The position numbers and the translations under genes are program-made. Of a DNA stretch of 64,000 nt, positions 1 through 8,716 are shown one piece after another (positions within the stretch are counted from its first letter, which is position 1; each line of letters opens with the position of its first letter). The DNA is taken from assembly GCA_017458825.1 (NCBI GenBank), contig JAFSZX010000023.1:82146-146145 (forward strand), written 5' to 3'. The DNA is from Oscillospiraceae bacterium. Lineage in GTDB: Bacteria; Bacillota; Clostridia; Oscillospirales; Oscillospiraceae. The notes beneath the pieces are model-generated. The model searched no databases and had not been told where the DNA came from. It worked only from the letters and a program-made list of their open reading frames with translations.

Positions 1-1100
1 GCACCGTCGTCAAAATCATCGGCGGAGACATCTACCGCGCGGCCCGCGGCGCGGGCGGCGATGCGGGACTGGTTGCCCATCAGCTTGTGGAAATTCTCAC
101 GCACCTTGCGCTCCAGATCCGCCGCCTCTTGAGGATGGGCGCGGAAATAGTCCTTGGCGGCGTCTTTGCCCTGCCCCAAACGCAGTTCGCCCATATTGAA
201 CCAACTGCCGCTCTTTTGCACCAGATCCAGCTTTACCGCCAGGTCGATCAGCTCGCCCAGCATGCTGATACCTTCACCGTACATAATATCGAACTCCGCC
301 TCACGGAAAGGAGGCGCGACCTTGTTCTTGACCACCTTGGCGCGCACATGGTTACCCACCACCTCGCCGCCGACCTTCAGGGTCTCCACACGGCGCACGT
401 CGATACGCACCGAGGCGTAGAATTTCAGCGCCCTGCCGCCGGTGGTGACTTCGGGGTTGCCATACATCACGCCCACCTTTTCCCGAAGCTGGTTGATAAA
501 GATCACGATGGTGTTGGTCTTGTTGATAATACCTGTCAGCTTGCGAAGCGCCTGACTCATGAGCCTTGCGTGCAGACCCACAAAGCTGTCGCCCATCTCG
601 CCTTCGATCTCCGCCCGGGGCACCAGCGCCGCCACAGAGTCCACCACCACCACGTCGATGGCGCCGGAACGCACCAGCGCTTCGGTGATCTCCAGCGCCT
701 GTTCGCCGGTGTCGGGCTGGGAGATGAGCATATCCTCCACATTGACGCCCAGCGCCTTGGCGTAGGTGGGATCCAGGGCGTGCTCGGCGTCCACAAACGC
801 CACCTCGCCGCCTTGCTTCTGCGCCTCTGCCAGCACGTGGAGCGCCAGCGTGGTCTTACCGGAGGATTCCGGTCCGTAGATCTCCACCACGCGGCCGCGA
901 GGCAGTCCGCCGATCCCCAGCGCCAGATCCAGCGCCAGAGAGCCGGTGGGGATCACCTCCACATTGGCGACCTGCCCGTCGCCGTAGCGCATGATGGAGC
1001 CCTTGCCGTACATCTTCTCGATCTGCTGCATGGCGGTGTCCAGCGCCTTCTTCTTGTCGGAACTTGCAGGGACGGTAAACATCTCTTTCTTTACTGCCAT
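1..1100 (-). CDS. recA: RecA recombinase (3' end cut by window edge)
   Basis: RecA forms filaments on single-stranded DNA, drives strand exchange and triggers LexA self-cleavage. The reading frame runs off the left edge after about 366 codons, so only the last residues are missing. The N-terminus reads [20 protein letters not shown]. The Walker A sequence GPESSGKTT, the core [21 protein letters not shown] and the C-terminal acidic region are all visible. The ATG at 1100 follows a strong SD (AAGGAGGA). It is the last gene of the yqhQ-prmC-recA run, 42 nt after prmC. I saw no clear LexA box in that gap, so SOS control is not shown by the sequence. Confidence 0.97.
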   Translation of the reverse strand, partial: MAVKKEMFTVPASSDKKKALDTAMQQIEKMYGKGSIMRYGDGQVANVEVIPTGSLALDLALGIGGLPRGRVVEIYGPESSGKTTLALHVLAEAQKQGGEVAFVDAEHALDPTYAKALGVNVEDMLISQPDTGEQALEITEALVRSGAIDVVVVDSVAALVPRAEIEGEMGDSFVGLHARLMSQALRKLTGIINKTNTIVIFINQLREKVGVMYGNPEVTTGGRALKFYASVRIDVRRVETLKVGGEVVGNHVRAKVVKNKVAPPFREAEFDIMYGEGISMLGELIDLAVKLDLVQKSGSWFNMGELRLGQGKDAAKDYFRAHPQEAADLERKVRENFHKLMGNQSRIAARAAGRAVDVSADDFDDG

Positions 1101-1142
1101 GGGTACATATCCTCCTTATCCCTTCCATACGGGTATAATACG

Positions 1143-2030
1143 TTAGATTCTGTCCGGAAAAGCGGACTTTTCTTCGACCCGTGTGCCGTAGACCACCCGG
1201 GAGATCCCGGCGGTGTCCGGCACGATCTCCAGATCCCCGAAGCCGGATCTTCGCATCAGGCGCAGCACCTCGTCCGCCTGCCCGATGCCCACTTCAAAAT
1301 AGAGCCTGCCGCCGGTACACAGACAGTCACGCCACTTTTCACACACGGCGCGGTAAAAATCCAACCCGTCGGCGCCGCCGCACAGTGCCAGATGGGGCTC
1401 ATAGTCCCGCACCGACGGATCCAGTCCGGCAATGTCGCCGTCGGGAATATACGGCGGATTGCAGACGATACAGGCGAACTCGCCCAACTGCATCGCCGGC
1501 TTTTGCCGCACGTCCGCCTGATAAGGCGTGGCGCGACCGGTCAAGCCGCAACGCCGCACGTTTTGCCGGCAGATCCGCAAGGCGCCCTCATCCAGCTCCG
1601 CCAGTACCACATGGCAGTCCCGAACGTGGGTGGCGACCGCCAGACCCACACAGCCGCTTCCGGCGCACAGATCGAGGAGCCGCGGCGCTTTGAGCGTTTT
1701 CAGATAGGCGATCGCCTCCTGCGCCAGAAGCTCCGTATCGGTGCGGGGGATCAGCACGCGCTGGTCAACGTCCAGCGGTAAGCCGTAAAACTCCCACTCG
1801 CCCGTCAGATACGCCACCGGCTCGCCGGCAAGCCGCCGCCGGACCAACTCGTCAAGGCGCTGTTCCACGCTTTGGGGCACGTAGAGCCGGGCATCACGCG
1901 CCAGCTCCTCCCGCGTTTTTGACGCGGCGTAGCATACCAGCTCCCGCGCTTCCAGCATGGCGGCTTCCACACCGCTTTGGCGCAGGCGCTGCCGCAGATT
2001 CAAATAGAGATCGTTATACGTTGTTGCCAT
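1143..2030 (-). CDS. prmC: Peptide chain release factor N5-glutamine methyltransferase
   Basis: PrmC methylates the glutamine of the GGQ motif in release factors RF1 and RF2 using S-adenosylmethionine. An N-terminal helical domain is followed by a Rossmann methyltransferase with the SAM loop LDLCAGSGCVGLAVA and the diagnostic catalytic motif NPPYIP. A GTG lies 9 nt upstream, but the ATG at 2030 (MATTYNDLY) has the better-spaced SD, AAGGGGTG, so I chose it; this gives 295 residues. The upstream yqhQ-like gene ends 12 nt before, which implies co-transcription. Many Firmicutes place prmC beside prfA, which is not seen here. Confidence 0.95.
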   Translation of the reverse strand: MATTYNDLYLNLRQRLRQSGVEAAMLEARELVCYAASKTREELARDARLYVPQSVEQRLDELVRRRLAGEPVAYLTGEWEFYGLPLDVDQRVLIPRTDTELLAQEAIAYLKTLKAPRLLDLCAGSGCVGLAVATHVRDCHVVLAELDEGALRICRQNVRRCGLTGRATPYQADVRQKPAMQLGEFACIVCNPPYIPDGDIAGLDPSVRDYEPHLALCGGADGLDFYRAVCEKWRDCLCTGGRLYFEVGIGQADEVLRLMRRSGFGDLEIVPDTAGISRVVYGTRVEEKSAFPDRI

Positions 2031-2042
2031 GATCTGCACCCC

Positions 2043-3002
2043 TTACCAGGCGTCTTTCCCTTGCTGCTCCGGCAAAACCAGCTTCAGCGACTCAATCGCC
2101 ACTTCCAGCATATCGTCATCCGGCTCGTTGGTGGTGAAATTCTGCATCCACATACCCGGCGCGGACAGCACACGGGTCAACAGGTTATCGTGCCGCCCCA
2201 CCCAGCGGTTGAACTCGTACGTTACGCCCACCACCGGAATCAACAGCGCCAAGTGCACCAGAAGCCTCACCCAGACACTGCGCCACGCCACATAGCTGAA
2301 CGCCACGCTGGAAAAGAGGATGGACACGATGATGACCACAAAGAGGAAACTGGTGCCGCACCGCGGATGGTGCATGGGCTGAAGGCGGGCGTTTTCCACC
2401 GTCAGCTCCAAACCCGCCTCATAGCAGAAAATGGTCTTATGCTCGGCGCCGTGATACTGAAACACACGCGCCACGTCTTTCTGGCGGGAAATGAGGATCA
2501 TATAGCCCATAAAGATCGCCACCTTTACGACGCCCTCAATGAGATTGTGTACGGCGGCGGAGGAGAGGTAGGGGTCCGCCAGCCCCGCCAGAAACGTGGG
2601 CAACAGGATAAAAAGCCCCACCGTCATTCCCAGCGACAGGAGGACCGCCACCCATAAGATCACGCGCTGGAGCTTCTCCGCCGGCACGTGTTTTTCCAGC
2701 CACAGATCCAGCTTGCCCGGCTTGACGGACTCGTCGTCAGGGAAGTAATCCGCCGAAAACATCAGCGCCTTGACGCCGTTGACCATGGAGCTGACAAACG
2801 TCACCGCGCCCCGAATCACCGGAAGACCCAGCACAGGATATTTGTCCCGGATCAGCTTCAATTCCTCCACCCGATGCACCAGACCTTCCGGCGAACGTAC
2901 CACGATGGCCTGCTTTTCCGGACCACGCATCAAAATTCCCTCGATCAGCGCCTGACCGCCGATCGACGTGCGGAACCGGCAGGCGTTTTGCTCTTTGCTC
3001 AT
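2043..3002 (-). CDS. yqhQ: YqhQ-like DUF1385 membrane protein
   Basis: A conserved DUF1385 protein of unknown biochemical role. It starts with the family signature GGQALIEGILMRGP and has four or so hydrophobic stretches (around residues 95-115, 130-150, 190-215 and 225-245 of the product). The conserved YHGAEHKTIFCYE segment lies between membrane spans, and its His/Glu/Cys residues could bind a metal, but that is inference. The ATG at 3002 has an SD-like GTGAGG; an in-frame start 11 codons upstream has none. It is coupled to prmC, a pairing I recall from many clostridia. A good promoter lies just upstream. Confidence 0.9.
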   Translation of the reverse strand: MSKEQNACRFRTSIGGQALIEGILMRGPEKQAIVVRSPEGLVHRVEELKLIRDKYPVLGLPVIRGAVTFVSSMVNGVKALMFSADYFPDDESVKPGKLDLWLEKHVPAEKLQRVILWVAVLLSLGMTVGLFILLPTFLAGLADPYLSSAAVHNLIEGVVKVAIFMGYMILISRQKDVARVFQYHGAEHKTIFCYEAGLELTVENARLQPMHHPRCGTSFLFVVIIVSILFSSVAFSYVAWRSVWVRLLVHLALLIPVVGVTYEFNRWVGRHDNLLTRVLSAPGMWMQNFTTNEPDDDMLEVAIESLKLVLPEQQGKDAW

Positions 3003-3025
3003 ATCTGTTGCCTCACTTTTGCTAC

Positions 3026-3054
3026 AGGATAGCACATTCTTTTCAAAAATGCAA
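3026..3054 (-). promoter_or_regulatory. Sigma-A-type promoter for yqhQ-prmC(-recA)
   Basis: On the minus strand TTGCAT and TATCCT are separated by 17 bp, in the 60-bp gap between the histidine kinase and the yqhQ-like gene. This suggests the run yqhQ-prmC-recA can be transcribed apart from the two-component genes. Confidence 0.6.
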
Positions 3055-3062
3055 CACTTGTT

Positions 3063-4496
3063 CTATTTTTGCTGTGCCTCCGCCGGCAGGCGGATGGTGA
3101 CCACCGCGCCGCCGCCCTCGGCGTTGGCGATGGTAAAGGTGCCGCCGTGGCGCTCCACGATCTCATCGCATACGGCAAGACCGATACCGCTGCCGCGGGC
3201 CTTGGAGGAACCCTTATAAAACTTCTGCTTGACGTAGGGGAGCTCCGCCTCCGGAATACCGGTGCCGTAATCCCGAACGGTCAGCACGTATTCATCGTTC
3301 TCCAGACGGATGCCGGCGGAGATCCGCTTGCCGGCGCCGCCGTGCTTGGCGGCGTTGTCCAACACGTTGTAAAATACCTGCTTGAGCCGCTCCGGATCGC
3401 CGGAAACGGGGCGGTCCAGGATCTGGTCGCCGTCGCTGTACTCCAGCGCGATCCCCTCCTGGCGCAACAGCTCGCGATAGGTATAAATCGCGTCCTCAAA
3501 CTCCGCCTGCAGATCCACCGTTTCCATCCGCAGGGTGAATCTGCCGTCCTGCATTTTGGAAAACTCCAACAGCTCCTCCACCATGTTGCTCAAACGGCGG
3601 GATTCCTTGAGGATAATGCCCAGACCGCGGCGGGACTGCTCCTCGTCGCCGCCCACGTCCGCCAGTAACGTCTCCGTCCAGCCGCTGATGGCGGTCAAAG
3701 GCGTTCGCAGTTCGTGGGATACGGAGGAGATGAACTCCGTCTGCATTTTTTCGCTCTGGCTGATCTTCAGCGACATATCGTTGATATTGTCCACCAGCTC
3801 GCCCAATTCATCGGGATAGCGGTTGGACAGCTGGATCCCGTAGCTTCCGCCGGAAATGCGTTTGGCGGCGTCGCTCACCTCCGCCACCGGCTCCACCACT
3901 TTGTTGATGAACAGCAGGCTGGTCACCACCACCAGCAGAAGAACGCCCACGATGATCGCCGCCGCCACAGCGCCGGTCAACAGAGCCTGCCGGTCGATCT
4001 GGCGGATGGAGGTCACGTAACGCATCACGCCCACCACGGTACCGTTGAAGACCAAAGGACTGCTGACCGCCATGATCCGTTCGCCGGTGGCGGGATCGGC
4101 ACCCTGATAGGCGGCGACCTGACGGCTGTCAATGGCGCGGGAGATCTCCGGCGTGCCGGGAGAGGTCCCCGCCGTCAGTCCGCGGGTGGAGGTCTCGATG
4201 CGGCCGGCAACGTTGAGAAACTGCAGTTCGATCACGTCGCTTTCATCGAACGTGGCGACGTATAGGGAGGCGGTGCGGTAGTATTCGCTGTAACTGCTCA
4301 TGGTGTAGGTATTGAAGTAATCGGCGCCGGCCTTTGCCTTCGCCTCCAAAGAGGCGCGGGCGCCGCCGTAATAGTTGTTATCCACCGCGCCTACCGCGAA
4401 AATGGCGAGCAGGATCAAAATGGTCACCACAGGACCCACACTGCTGATGAGCCAGCGCTTGCGAAGACCCCGCACAACGGGACGGCGGTTAGCCAT
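3063..4496 (-). CDS. Membrane sensor histidine kinase
   Basis: Sensor of a two-component pair. In order it has a first membrane helix (about residues 15-38), an extracytoplasmic sensor region of about 130 residues, a second helix (about 172-198), a HAMP linker, HisKA with the phospho-acceptor in SSVSHELRTPLTAI, and a HATPase domain with N box NVLDNAAKHG, G1 DYGTGIPE and G2 GSGIGLAVC. The ATG at 4496 follows AAAGGAGAGGTG at good spacing; a GTG six nt upstream overlaps that SD. Its response regulator ends 39 nt upstream and a lipoprotein precedes both. The signal is unknown; the architecture resembles PhoR/WalK-type kinases but lacks a visible PAS domain. Confidence 0.93.
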   Translation of the reverse strand: MANRRPVVRGLRKRWLISSVGPVVTILILLAIFAVGAVDNNYYGGARASLEAKAKAGADYFNTYTMSSYSEYYRTASLYVATFDESDVIELQFLNVAGRIETSTRGLTAGTSPGTPEISRAIDSRQVAAYQGADPATGERIMAVSSPLVFNGTVVGVMRYVTSIRQIDRQALLTGAVAAAIIVGVLLLVVVTSLLFINKVVEPVAEVSDAAKRISGGSYGIQLSNRYPDELGELVDNINDMSLKISQSEKMQTEFISSVSHELRTPLTAISGWTETLLADVGGDEEQSRRGLGIILKESRRLSNMVEELLEFSKMQDGRFTLRMETVDLQAEFEDAIYTYRELLRQEGIALEYSDGDQILDRPVSGDPERLKQVFYNVLDNAAKHGGAGKRISAGIRLENDEYVLTVRDYGTGIPEAELPYVKQKFYKGSSKARGSGIGLAVCDEIVERHGGTFTIANAEGGGAVVTIRLPAEAQQK

Positions 4497-4535
4497 ACGC
4501 ACCTCTCCTTTCCTCGTAGTATGAAATAACGCCGG

Positions 4536-5225
4536 TCAAATGCCCCACTTATAACCGTAGCCCCATACGGTGGTGATGTAGGTGGGGTTGGTGGGGTTAT
4601 CCTCGATCTTCAGACGCAGACGGCGCACGTTCACGTCCACGATTTTCAGCTCGCCGAAATAATCCCTGCCCCAGACCAGATCCAGCACCTCCTCGCGGGA
4701 GAGCGCCTTGCCGGGATTCTCCATAAACATCTTCATAATGGCGTATTCCACCTGGGTCAGCTTGATGCGCTGACCGTTCTTCTCCAGTGTGCGGTTGCGC
4801 GTGTTGAGCAGGAACGGCGGCTGGCGGAGTTCCCCGTCGCCCGCCTCCGGCGCGACGCCGCCGCTGCGGCGCATCAGCGCATCCACACGGGCGGTCAGCT
4901 CCGCGGGGGAGAAGGGTTTTGTCACATAGTCATCGGCGCCGGTCATCAGTCCGGTCACCTTGTCCATCTCTTGAGAACGGGCGGTGAGCATGATGATGCC
5001 GATTTGAGGATTGCCGGCACGGATCCGGCGGCAGACCTCAAACCCGTCGATACCGGGCAGCATAATGTCCAGAAGCGCCACCCGCACGTCCCGATGGAGC
5101 CGGAGCTTTTCCAGCGCCTCTTCACCGGTTTCCGCCTCCACCACCTCATAGCCGGCGCGGATCAGATTGATCACGATAAAGCTGCGGATATTCGCCTCGT
5201 CCTCCAGCACAAGCACCTTTTTCAT
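4536..5225 (-). CDS. OmpR/PhoB-family response regulator
   Basis: DNA-binding partner of the neighbouring kinase, 229 residues, the normal size for the family. The receiver domain shows the acidic pair in LEDEANIRSF, the phospho-acceptor Asp in LLDIMLPGIDGFE and the conserved Lys in DDYVTKPFSP. The C-terminal winged helix contains LTQVEYAIMKMFMENPGKALSREE and ends with the recognition segment VDVNVRRLRLKIEDNP before the typical TVWGYGYKW. Its start is 12 nt after the lipoprotein stop, so lipoprotein, regulator and kinase form one operon. Confidence 0.95.
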   Translation of the reverse strand: MKKVLVLEDEANIRSFIVINLIRAGYEVVEAETGEEALEKLRLHRDVRVALLDIMLPGIDGFEVCRRIRAGNPQIGIIMLTARSQEMDKVTGLMTGADDYVTKPFSPAELTARVDALMRRSGGVAPEAGDGELRQPPFLLNTRNRTLEKNGQRIKLTQVEYAIMKMFMENPGKALSREEVLDLVWGRDYFGELKIVDVNVRRLRLKIEDNPTNPTYITTVWGYGYKWGI

Positions 5226-5237
5226 CGTCTTTCTCCT

Positions 5238-6545
5238 TTATGAAAGATTTGTCCACTGCTGTACGGTCAAATGAAAGTTCTGGCGCAAAAAGTCCTCTGT
5301 CAGATCCCAATCCGCGCCATAGAACAGGATCTCACCGGCGTATACGGTGGCGGTCTGCCGCCGCAAAATCACGCGGTTTCCGCGCATGGCACGGTTTTCA
5401 CGATTCTCGCCGGTCAGCGTATAGACCGCTGCCACGGCCTTTTTATCTACCTGAATGAGAAGCTGCCACTCGTTGGCGCTGATCTCATACGACTCCACGC
5501 TTACCCTGTCGCGCCATTCCTGCGGCAGTGTGAAATACCAGCCGCCGGAGGCGCTGTGGTACGTGGTGCTCACCACCTTCGTCTTGCCGTAGCTGTCCAG
5601 CTGCAGCCAGTGGATCAAGCCGTCCGACACCGGATCGGAGGCAGGTGAGGGAATCTCCGTGATCCCGTCGCCGTTAATGTCCTGCGGCCGGAGCTGCATA
5701 TAGGGGAACGCCACGCCGGAACTGCCTGTCCAGCGGTCTATGGCCACGTTGACAAGTCCGCTGCCCTGCCGGAAGATCAGCACGTCCGTCACCGCCACGT
5801 TTTCCGCGTTGACGCCGGTGACGAACACGGCGGGCGTTTCCTCGTCCAGCTTGCCGGATACCACGCCGCCCTGTGTCAGATCCGCCATGGTGCCGGACAG
5901 ATGGGTGATATAGGCCGCCGTCATACTGTCTTCACGCCAGCTGTAAAACTCTGCCACACTGCCGCCGCTCTCGTCGGAGCGGAGCAGGAGAAGACTGGGG
6001 ATCCCGTCGCCGTCCAGCTCCTCGATGCTGTAACGCACATAACCGCTCTGGAGCAGTACGGCAGGCTCCGCCGCCACATGGTAGACCGCCACCGTCTGCA
6101 CGTCGGAGCTGATGCGCCAGCCTACCACCAGTTCCAACTGCCCGTCGCCGGTCAGGTCGCGGTACGATACGCTGTCCACCGAGGTACCGCTGCTTTCAAT
6201 GGTACAAAGACGGTCATACGTATCGTCATTGGCGCGGAAGATAAAAATTTTCAGAGGCTTCTCATCACTGCTGCGCCGGAAGAACGCCACCGCTTCCTCA
6301 TCCCCGTCACCGTCCAGATCCACCATTTGAACAGACTGGATATTCCGCCCGCTGGCAGGGGAGGCATATTCGTACCCGTCGGCGATCAGTTCGCTGATCT
6401 GCCGGGAGAGATCGGTATATTCGATCGGCAGTTGCGGCAGGGTAAAGAGACTTTCCGCCGTGGAGTTGAACGTACAGCCGCTCAACAGCGCGCCCAGCAG
6501 AATGCCGCCGCAAAGCAGCAGACTTGAGCGGATCTTTCGGATCAT
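5238..6545 (-). CDS. Secreted lipoprotein with FG-GAP/VCBS-like repeats
   Basis: A 435-residue exported lipoprotein of unknown function. The ATG at 6545 has a perfect SD (AAAGGAGGT). A type II signal peptide ends in the lipobox LLSGC, with Cys24 as the lipidation site. The mature part contains several Asp-rich loops (DLDGDGDEEAV, DLTGDGQLELV, ELDGDGIPSLL, DINGDGITEI) of the calcium-binding kind seen in FG-GAP/VCBS beta-propellers, so a propeller fold is likely. It is the first gene of an operon with a response regulator and kinase; an accessory sensor or ligand-binding role is inference only. Confidence 0.85.
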   Translation of the reverse strand: MIRKIRSSLLLCGGILLGALLSGCTFNSTAESLFTLPQLPIEYTDLSRQISELIADGYEYASPASGRNIQSVQMVDLDGDGDEEAVAFFRRSSDEKPLKIFIFRANDDTYDRLCTIESSGTSVDSVSYRDLTGDGQLELVVGWRISSDVQTVAVYHVAAEPAVLLQSGYVRYSIEELDGDGIPSLLLLRSDESGGSVAEFYSWREDSMTAAYITHLSGTMADLTQGGVVSGKLDEETPAVFVTGVNAENVAVTDVLIFRQGSGLVNVAIDRWTGSSGVAFPYMQLRPQDINGDGITEIPSPASDPVSDGLIHWLQLDSYGKTKVVSTTYHSASGGWYFTLPQEWRDRVSVESYEISANEWQLLIQVDKKAVAAVYTLTGENRENRAMRGNRVILRRQTATVYAGEILFYGADWDLTEDFLRQNFHLTVQQWTNLS

Positions 6546-6668
6546 ACCGCAACCTCCTTTGCATAAAAAGACATATGCCCACAAAACTATCATACCATAT
6601 CTTCCTCCTGTTTGGTAGAGGTTTTTTTATTTTCAAGACCTATTGTGGCGAAGAAGTACGACAAACGG

Positions 6669-6697
6669 TTGCAAACGCGGCGCGACCGGTGTATAAT
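6669..6697 (+). promoter_or_regulatory. Promoter for the small gene at 6728
   Basis: TTGCAA and TATAAT are separated by 17 bp, 30 bp upstream of the start codon. On the other strand the same gap holds an extended -10 (TGGTATGAT) that probably serves the lipoprotein operon. Confidence 0.7.
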
Positions 6698-6727
6698 AAC
6701 GCCATCACGAACAGGGAGGTGGGGACT

Positions 6728-6910
6728 ATGAATCCCTATATCCGGCAACAGGTGGAAAACATGGTGGATCAGGCGGAGACGTTTGCCAAGGGCTGTCAGA
6801 AGGCGGCGCTGAAGGACGACGGAACCATGGATCTGGCGGAGCAGTATACGGTTGCCGCCATTGAGCGCGTAACGGAGGAATTTGTCAAGGGATTGAAAAA
6901 GATCTGCTGA
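6728..6910 (+). CDS. Small conserved-looking hypothetical protein (60 aa)
   Basis: I do not recognise a named family. The 60-residue product begins MNPYIRQQVENMVDQAETF, is mostly helical and charged, and has two Cys (one in KGCQKA and the C-terminal one). A complete expression unit supports it being real: a consensus promoter, the SD GGGAGGTGG ahead of the ATG, and a strong terminator just after the stop. No signal peptide or membrane span. It could be a small regulatory protein, but nothing in the sequence shows what it does. Confidence 0.75.
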   Translation: MNPYIRQQVENMVDQAETFAKGCQKAALKDDGTMDLAEQYTVAAIERVTEEFVKGLKKIC

Positions 6911-6920
6911 CGAGCGCATA

Positions 6921-6958
6921 AATAAAGAGCCGCCGGACGATTCCGGCGGCTCTTTATT
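6921..6958. terminator. Bidirectional intrinsic terminator
   Basis: 17-bp perfect arms (6921-6937 and 6942-6958) with a 4-nt loop, A-run on one side and T-run on the other. It serves the small gene on the plus strand and spoIIID, whose stop codon touches it, on the minus strand. Confidence 0.9.
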
Positions 6959-7212
6959 TACGTTCCTTTGTATTTCCGGCGTGTCGCCATACCGCCCCGA
7001 ATATGGCGCTGAGCTTTGTTCTCCTCCAGGATCTCCTTGACCTGCAGCCACAGTCCCCGATGACAAAGGGGCAGGCGTTCCGACAGGTCCTTATGTACCG
7101 TAGATTTGCTCACGCCGAACTTTTGCGCGGCGGCACGGACGGTCGCGCGGTTTTCTATCAGGTAAAGAGCCAGTTGCTCGGCTCGCTGTTCCAGATTCTC
7201 TTTGATGCTCAC
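6958..7212 (-). CDS. spoIIID: Sporulation transcriptional regulator SpoIIID
   Basis: Mother-cell DNA-binding protein that tunes the sigma-E and sigma-K regulons. The product is about 84 residues, the family length, with the diagnostic helix-turn-helix TVRAAAQKFGVSKSTVHKDL and the basic C-terminal element HIRGGMATRRKYKG. No ATG is available: two consecutive GTG codons (7215 and 7212) lie right after AGGGAG, and the second has slightly more room, so the start is uncertain by one codon. It stands alone, convergent with the small gene at 6728. Confidence 0.93.
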   Translation of the reverse strand: MSIKENLEQRAEQLALYLIENRATVRAAAQKFGVSKSTVHKDLSERLPLCHRGLWLQVKEILEENKAQRHIRGGMATRRKYKGT

Positions 7213-7328
7213 CACTCCCTATCTGTGCTTTGACGGTATATCTATATGCACCGCCGCCGCCGGATAGAATAGAGGCGGAAAACGTCTTGATTTTGCCGTT
7301 CTCCTTTAGGATCCGCGGGAAATTTCTG

Positions 7329-7358
7329 TTGCAAAATAAACGGGCAATGGGGTATAAT
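7329..7358 (+). promoter_or_regulatory. Promoter for the aminotransferase operon
   Basis: TTGCAA, 18 bp, TATAAT. The transcript would have a leader of about 160 nt before the ATG at 7526; I saw no recognisable riboswitch in it. Confidence 0.65.
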
Positions 7359-7525
7359 GGTCCTGTATATAAAACGGTGCGGCTTCCGTGCCGATATATA
7401 TGAAAGGCAAAGGCTTGGCGCTCCGTGAGCCGCCGCCGGATGAATTGAGTAAAAACGCGGGAAAGCGATGGCCGGAGGGCAGTCGCCGATTTCCCGAACG
7501 GCAAGAGAAAAAGGAGAGAAGCGTT

Positions 7526-8716
7526 ATGAAATTTTCCAGCAAGGTCGAGCGGTGCCGTCTTTCCCCCATGCGGAAATTCCACCCCTACGCGGTGGCGGCG
7601 GAGGCCAAGGGCCGCCGCATCTATCACCTGAATATCGGCCAGCCCGATATTGCCACGCCCCAGGCGTGTATGGATGCGGTACATCATTTCAACCAGAAAG
7701 TGCTGGCGTACGCGCCGTCGCCGGGGATCCCGGAGCTGATCGAGGCGATCCGCGGTTATTACGACGCGCTGGATATGCACTTTTCCCCCGATGAGATCCT
7801 TGTTACCACCGGCGGCAGTGAGGCGCTGGCGATCGCCCTGCAATGTATTCTGGACGAGGGCGACGAGATCTTGATTCCGGAGCCGTTCTATCCCAACTAC
7901 AATACCATGACCGCCACCTGCGGCGCCTACATCCACCCCATTCCCACTTCGCCGGAGGACGGCTATCACTATGCCGATCGCGCCAAGATCGAAGCGGAGA
8001 TCACACCCCGTACCCGCGCCATGCTCATCACCAATCCCGGCAACCCCACCGGCGCGCTGCTCACGGAAGAGGAGATGCGGATGCTGGTGGACGTGGCGAA
8101 GGAACACGACCTGTTCCTGATCGGTGATGAGGCGTACCGCGAATTTTTCTACGGCGGCGAGGGGCTCCGCTCTTTCGGCAAGTACGAAGACGCCGCGGAA
8201 AACGTGATCCTGGCGGATACGGTCTCCAAGCGGTTCTCCGCCTGCGGCGCCCGAATCGGCTGTTTGATCTCCCGCAACCACACGCTGTTGGGGCACGCCA
8301 TGAAATACTGCCAGAGCCGTCTTTCCGTGGCGACGCTGGATCAGGTGGCCGCCGCCGCGCTGTACACGGTGGGACCGGAATACTTCACCGCCGTACGGGA
8401 GGAGTATAAGCGCCGCCGCGACACGGTGATGGAGGCGCTGAAAAAGATCCCCGGCGTGGTGTGCCGGACGCCGCGCGGTGCGTTCTATCTGATGGCGGCT
8501 CTGCCGGTGGACGACGCCGACGCGTTCCAAAAATGGCTCCTGGAGGAGTTTGAGGACAACGGCGATACCGTCATGTTCGCGCCGGGCGAGCCGTTCTATG
8601 CCACACCCGGCAAGGGTAAAAACGAGATCCGCATCGCCTACGTGCTGTGCCAGAAAGATCTGGAGCGCGCCATGGAGCTGCTCGCAAAGGGCATCGAGGC
8701 GTACCATGCGCGATAA
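7526..8716 (+). CDS. PLP-dependent class I/II aminotransferase
   Basis: A fold-type I aminotransferase of 396 residues. Visible features are LNIGQPDIATP near the N-terminus, the glycine-rich ATGGSEAL region (here TTGGSEALAIA), NPGNPTGALL, the Asp of GDEAYREF, and the PLP lysine in DTVSKRFSACGARIG. C-terminal NEIRIAYV supplies the substrate-binding Arg. This is the aspartate aminotransferase-like group (AspB/PatA); the exact substrate cannot be told from sequence. The ATG at 7526 has the SD AAGGAGAG. A DUF2461 gene overlaps its 3' end, so they are co-transcribed. Confidence 0.9.
   Translation: MKFSSKVERCRLSPMRKFHPYAVAAEAKGRRIYHLNIGQPDIATPQACMDAVHHFNQKVLAYAPSPGIPELIEAIRGYYDALDMHFSPDEILVTTGGSEALAIALQCILDEGDEILIPEPFYPNYNTMTATCGAYIHPIPTSPEDGYHYADRAKIEAEITPRTRAMLITNPGNPTGALLTEEEMRMLVDVAKEHDLFLIGDEAYREFFYGGEGLRSFGKYEDAAENVILADTVSKRFSACGARIGCLISRNHTLLGHAMKYCQSRLSVATLDQVAAAALYTVGPEYFTAVREEYKRRRDTVMEALKKIPGVVCRTPRGAFYLMAALPVDDADAFQKWLLEEFEDNGDTVMFAPGEPFYATPGKGKNEIRIAYVLCQKDLERAMELLAKGIEAYHAR

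Noticed and set aside
1101-1142. LexA box or separate promoter for recA
   Set aside because: A TATTAT-like sequence exists but has no -35 at proper distance, and no GAAC/GTTC-type SOS box was found.
87-1781. 564-codon open frame on the plus strand over recA and prmC
   Set aside because: It is a shadow of two certain minus-strand genes; the His/Gln/Arg-rich product has no family features. High G+C third positions create such frames.
7091-8707. 538-codon minus-strand frame opposite the aminotransferase
   Set aside because: Antisense shadow of a clear PLP enzyme and part of spoIIID in another frame; no SD and no domain.
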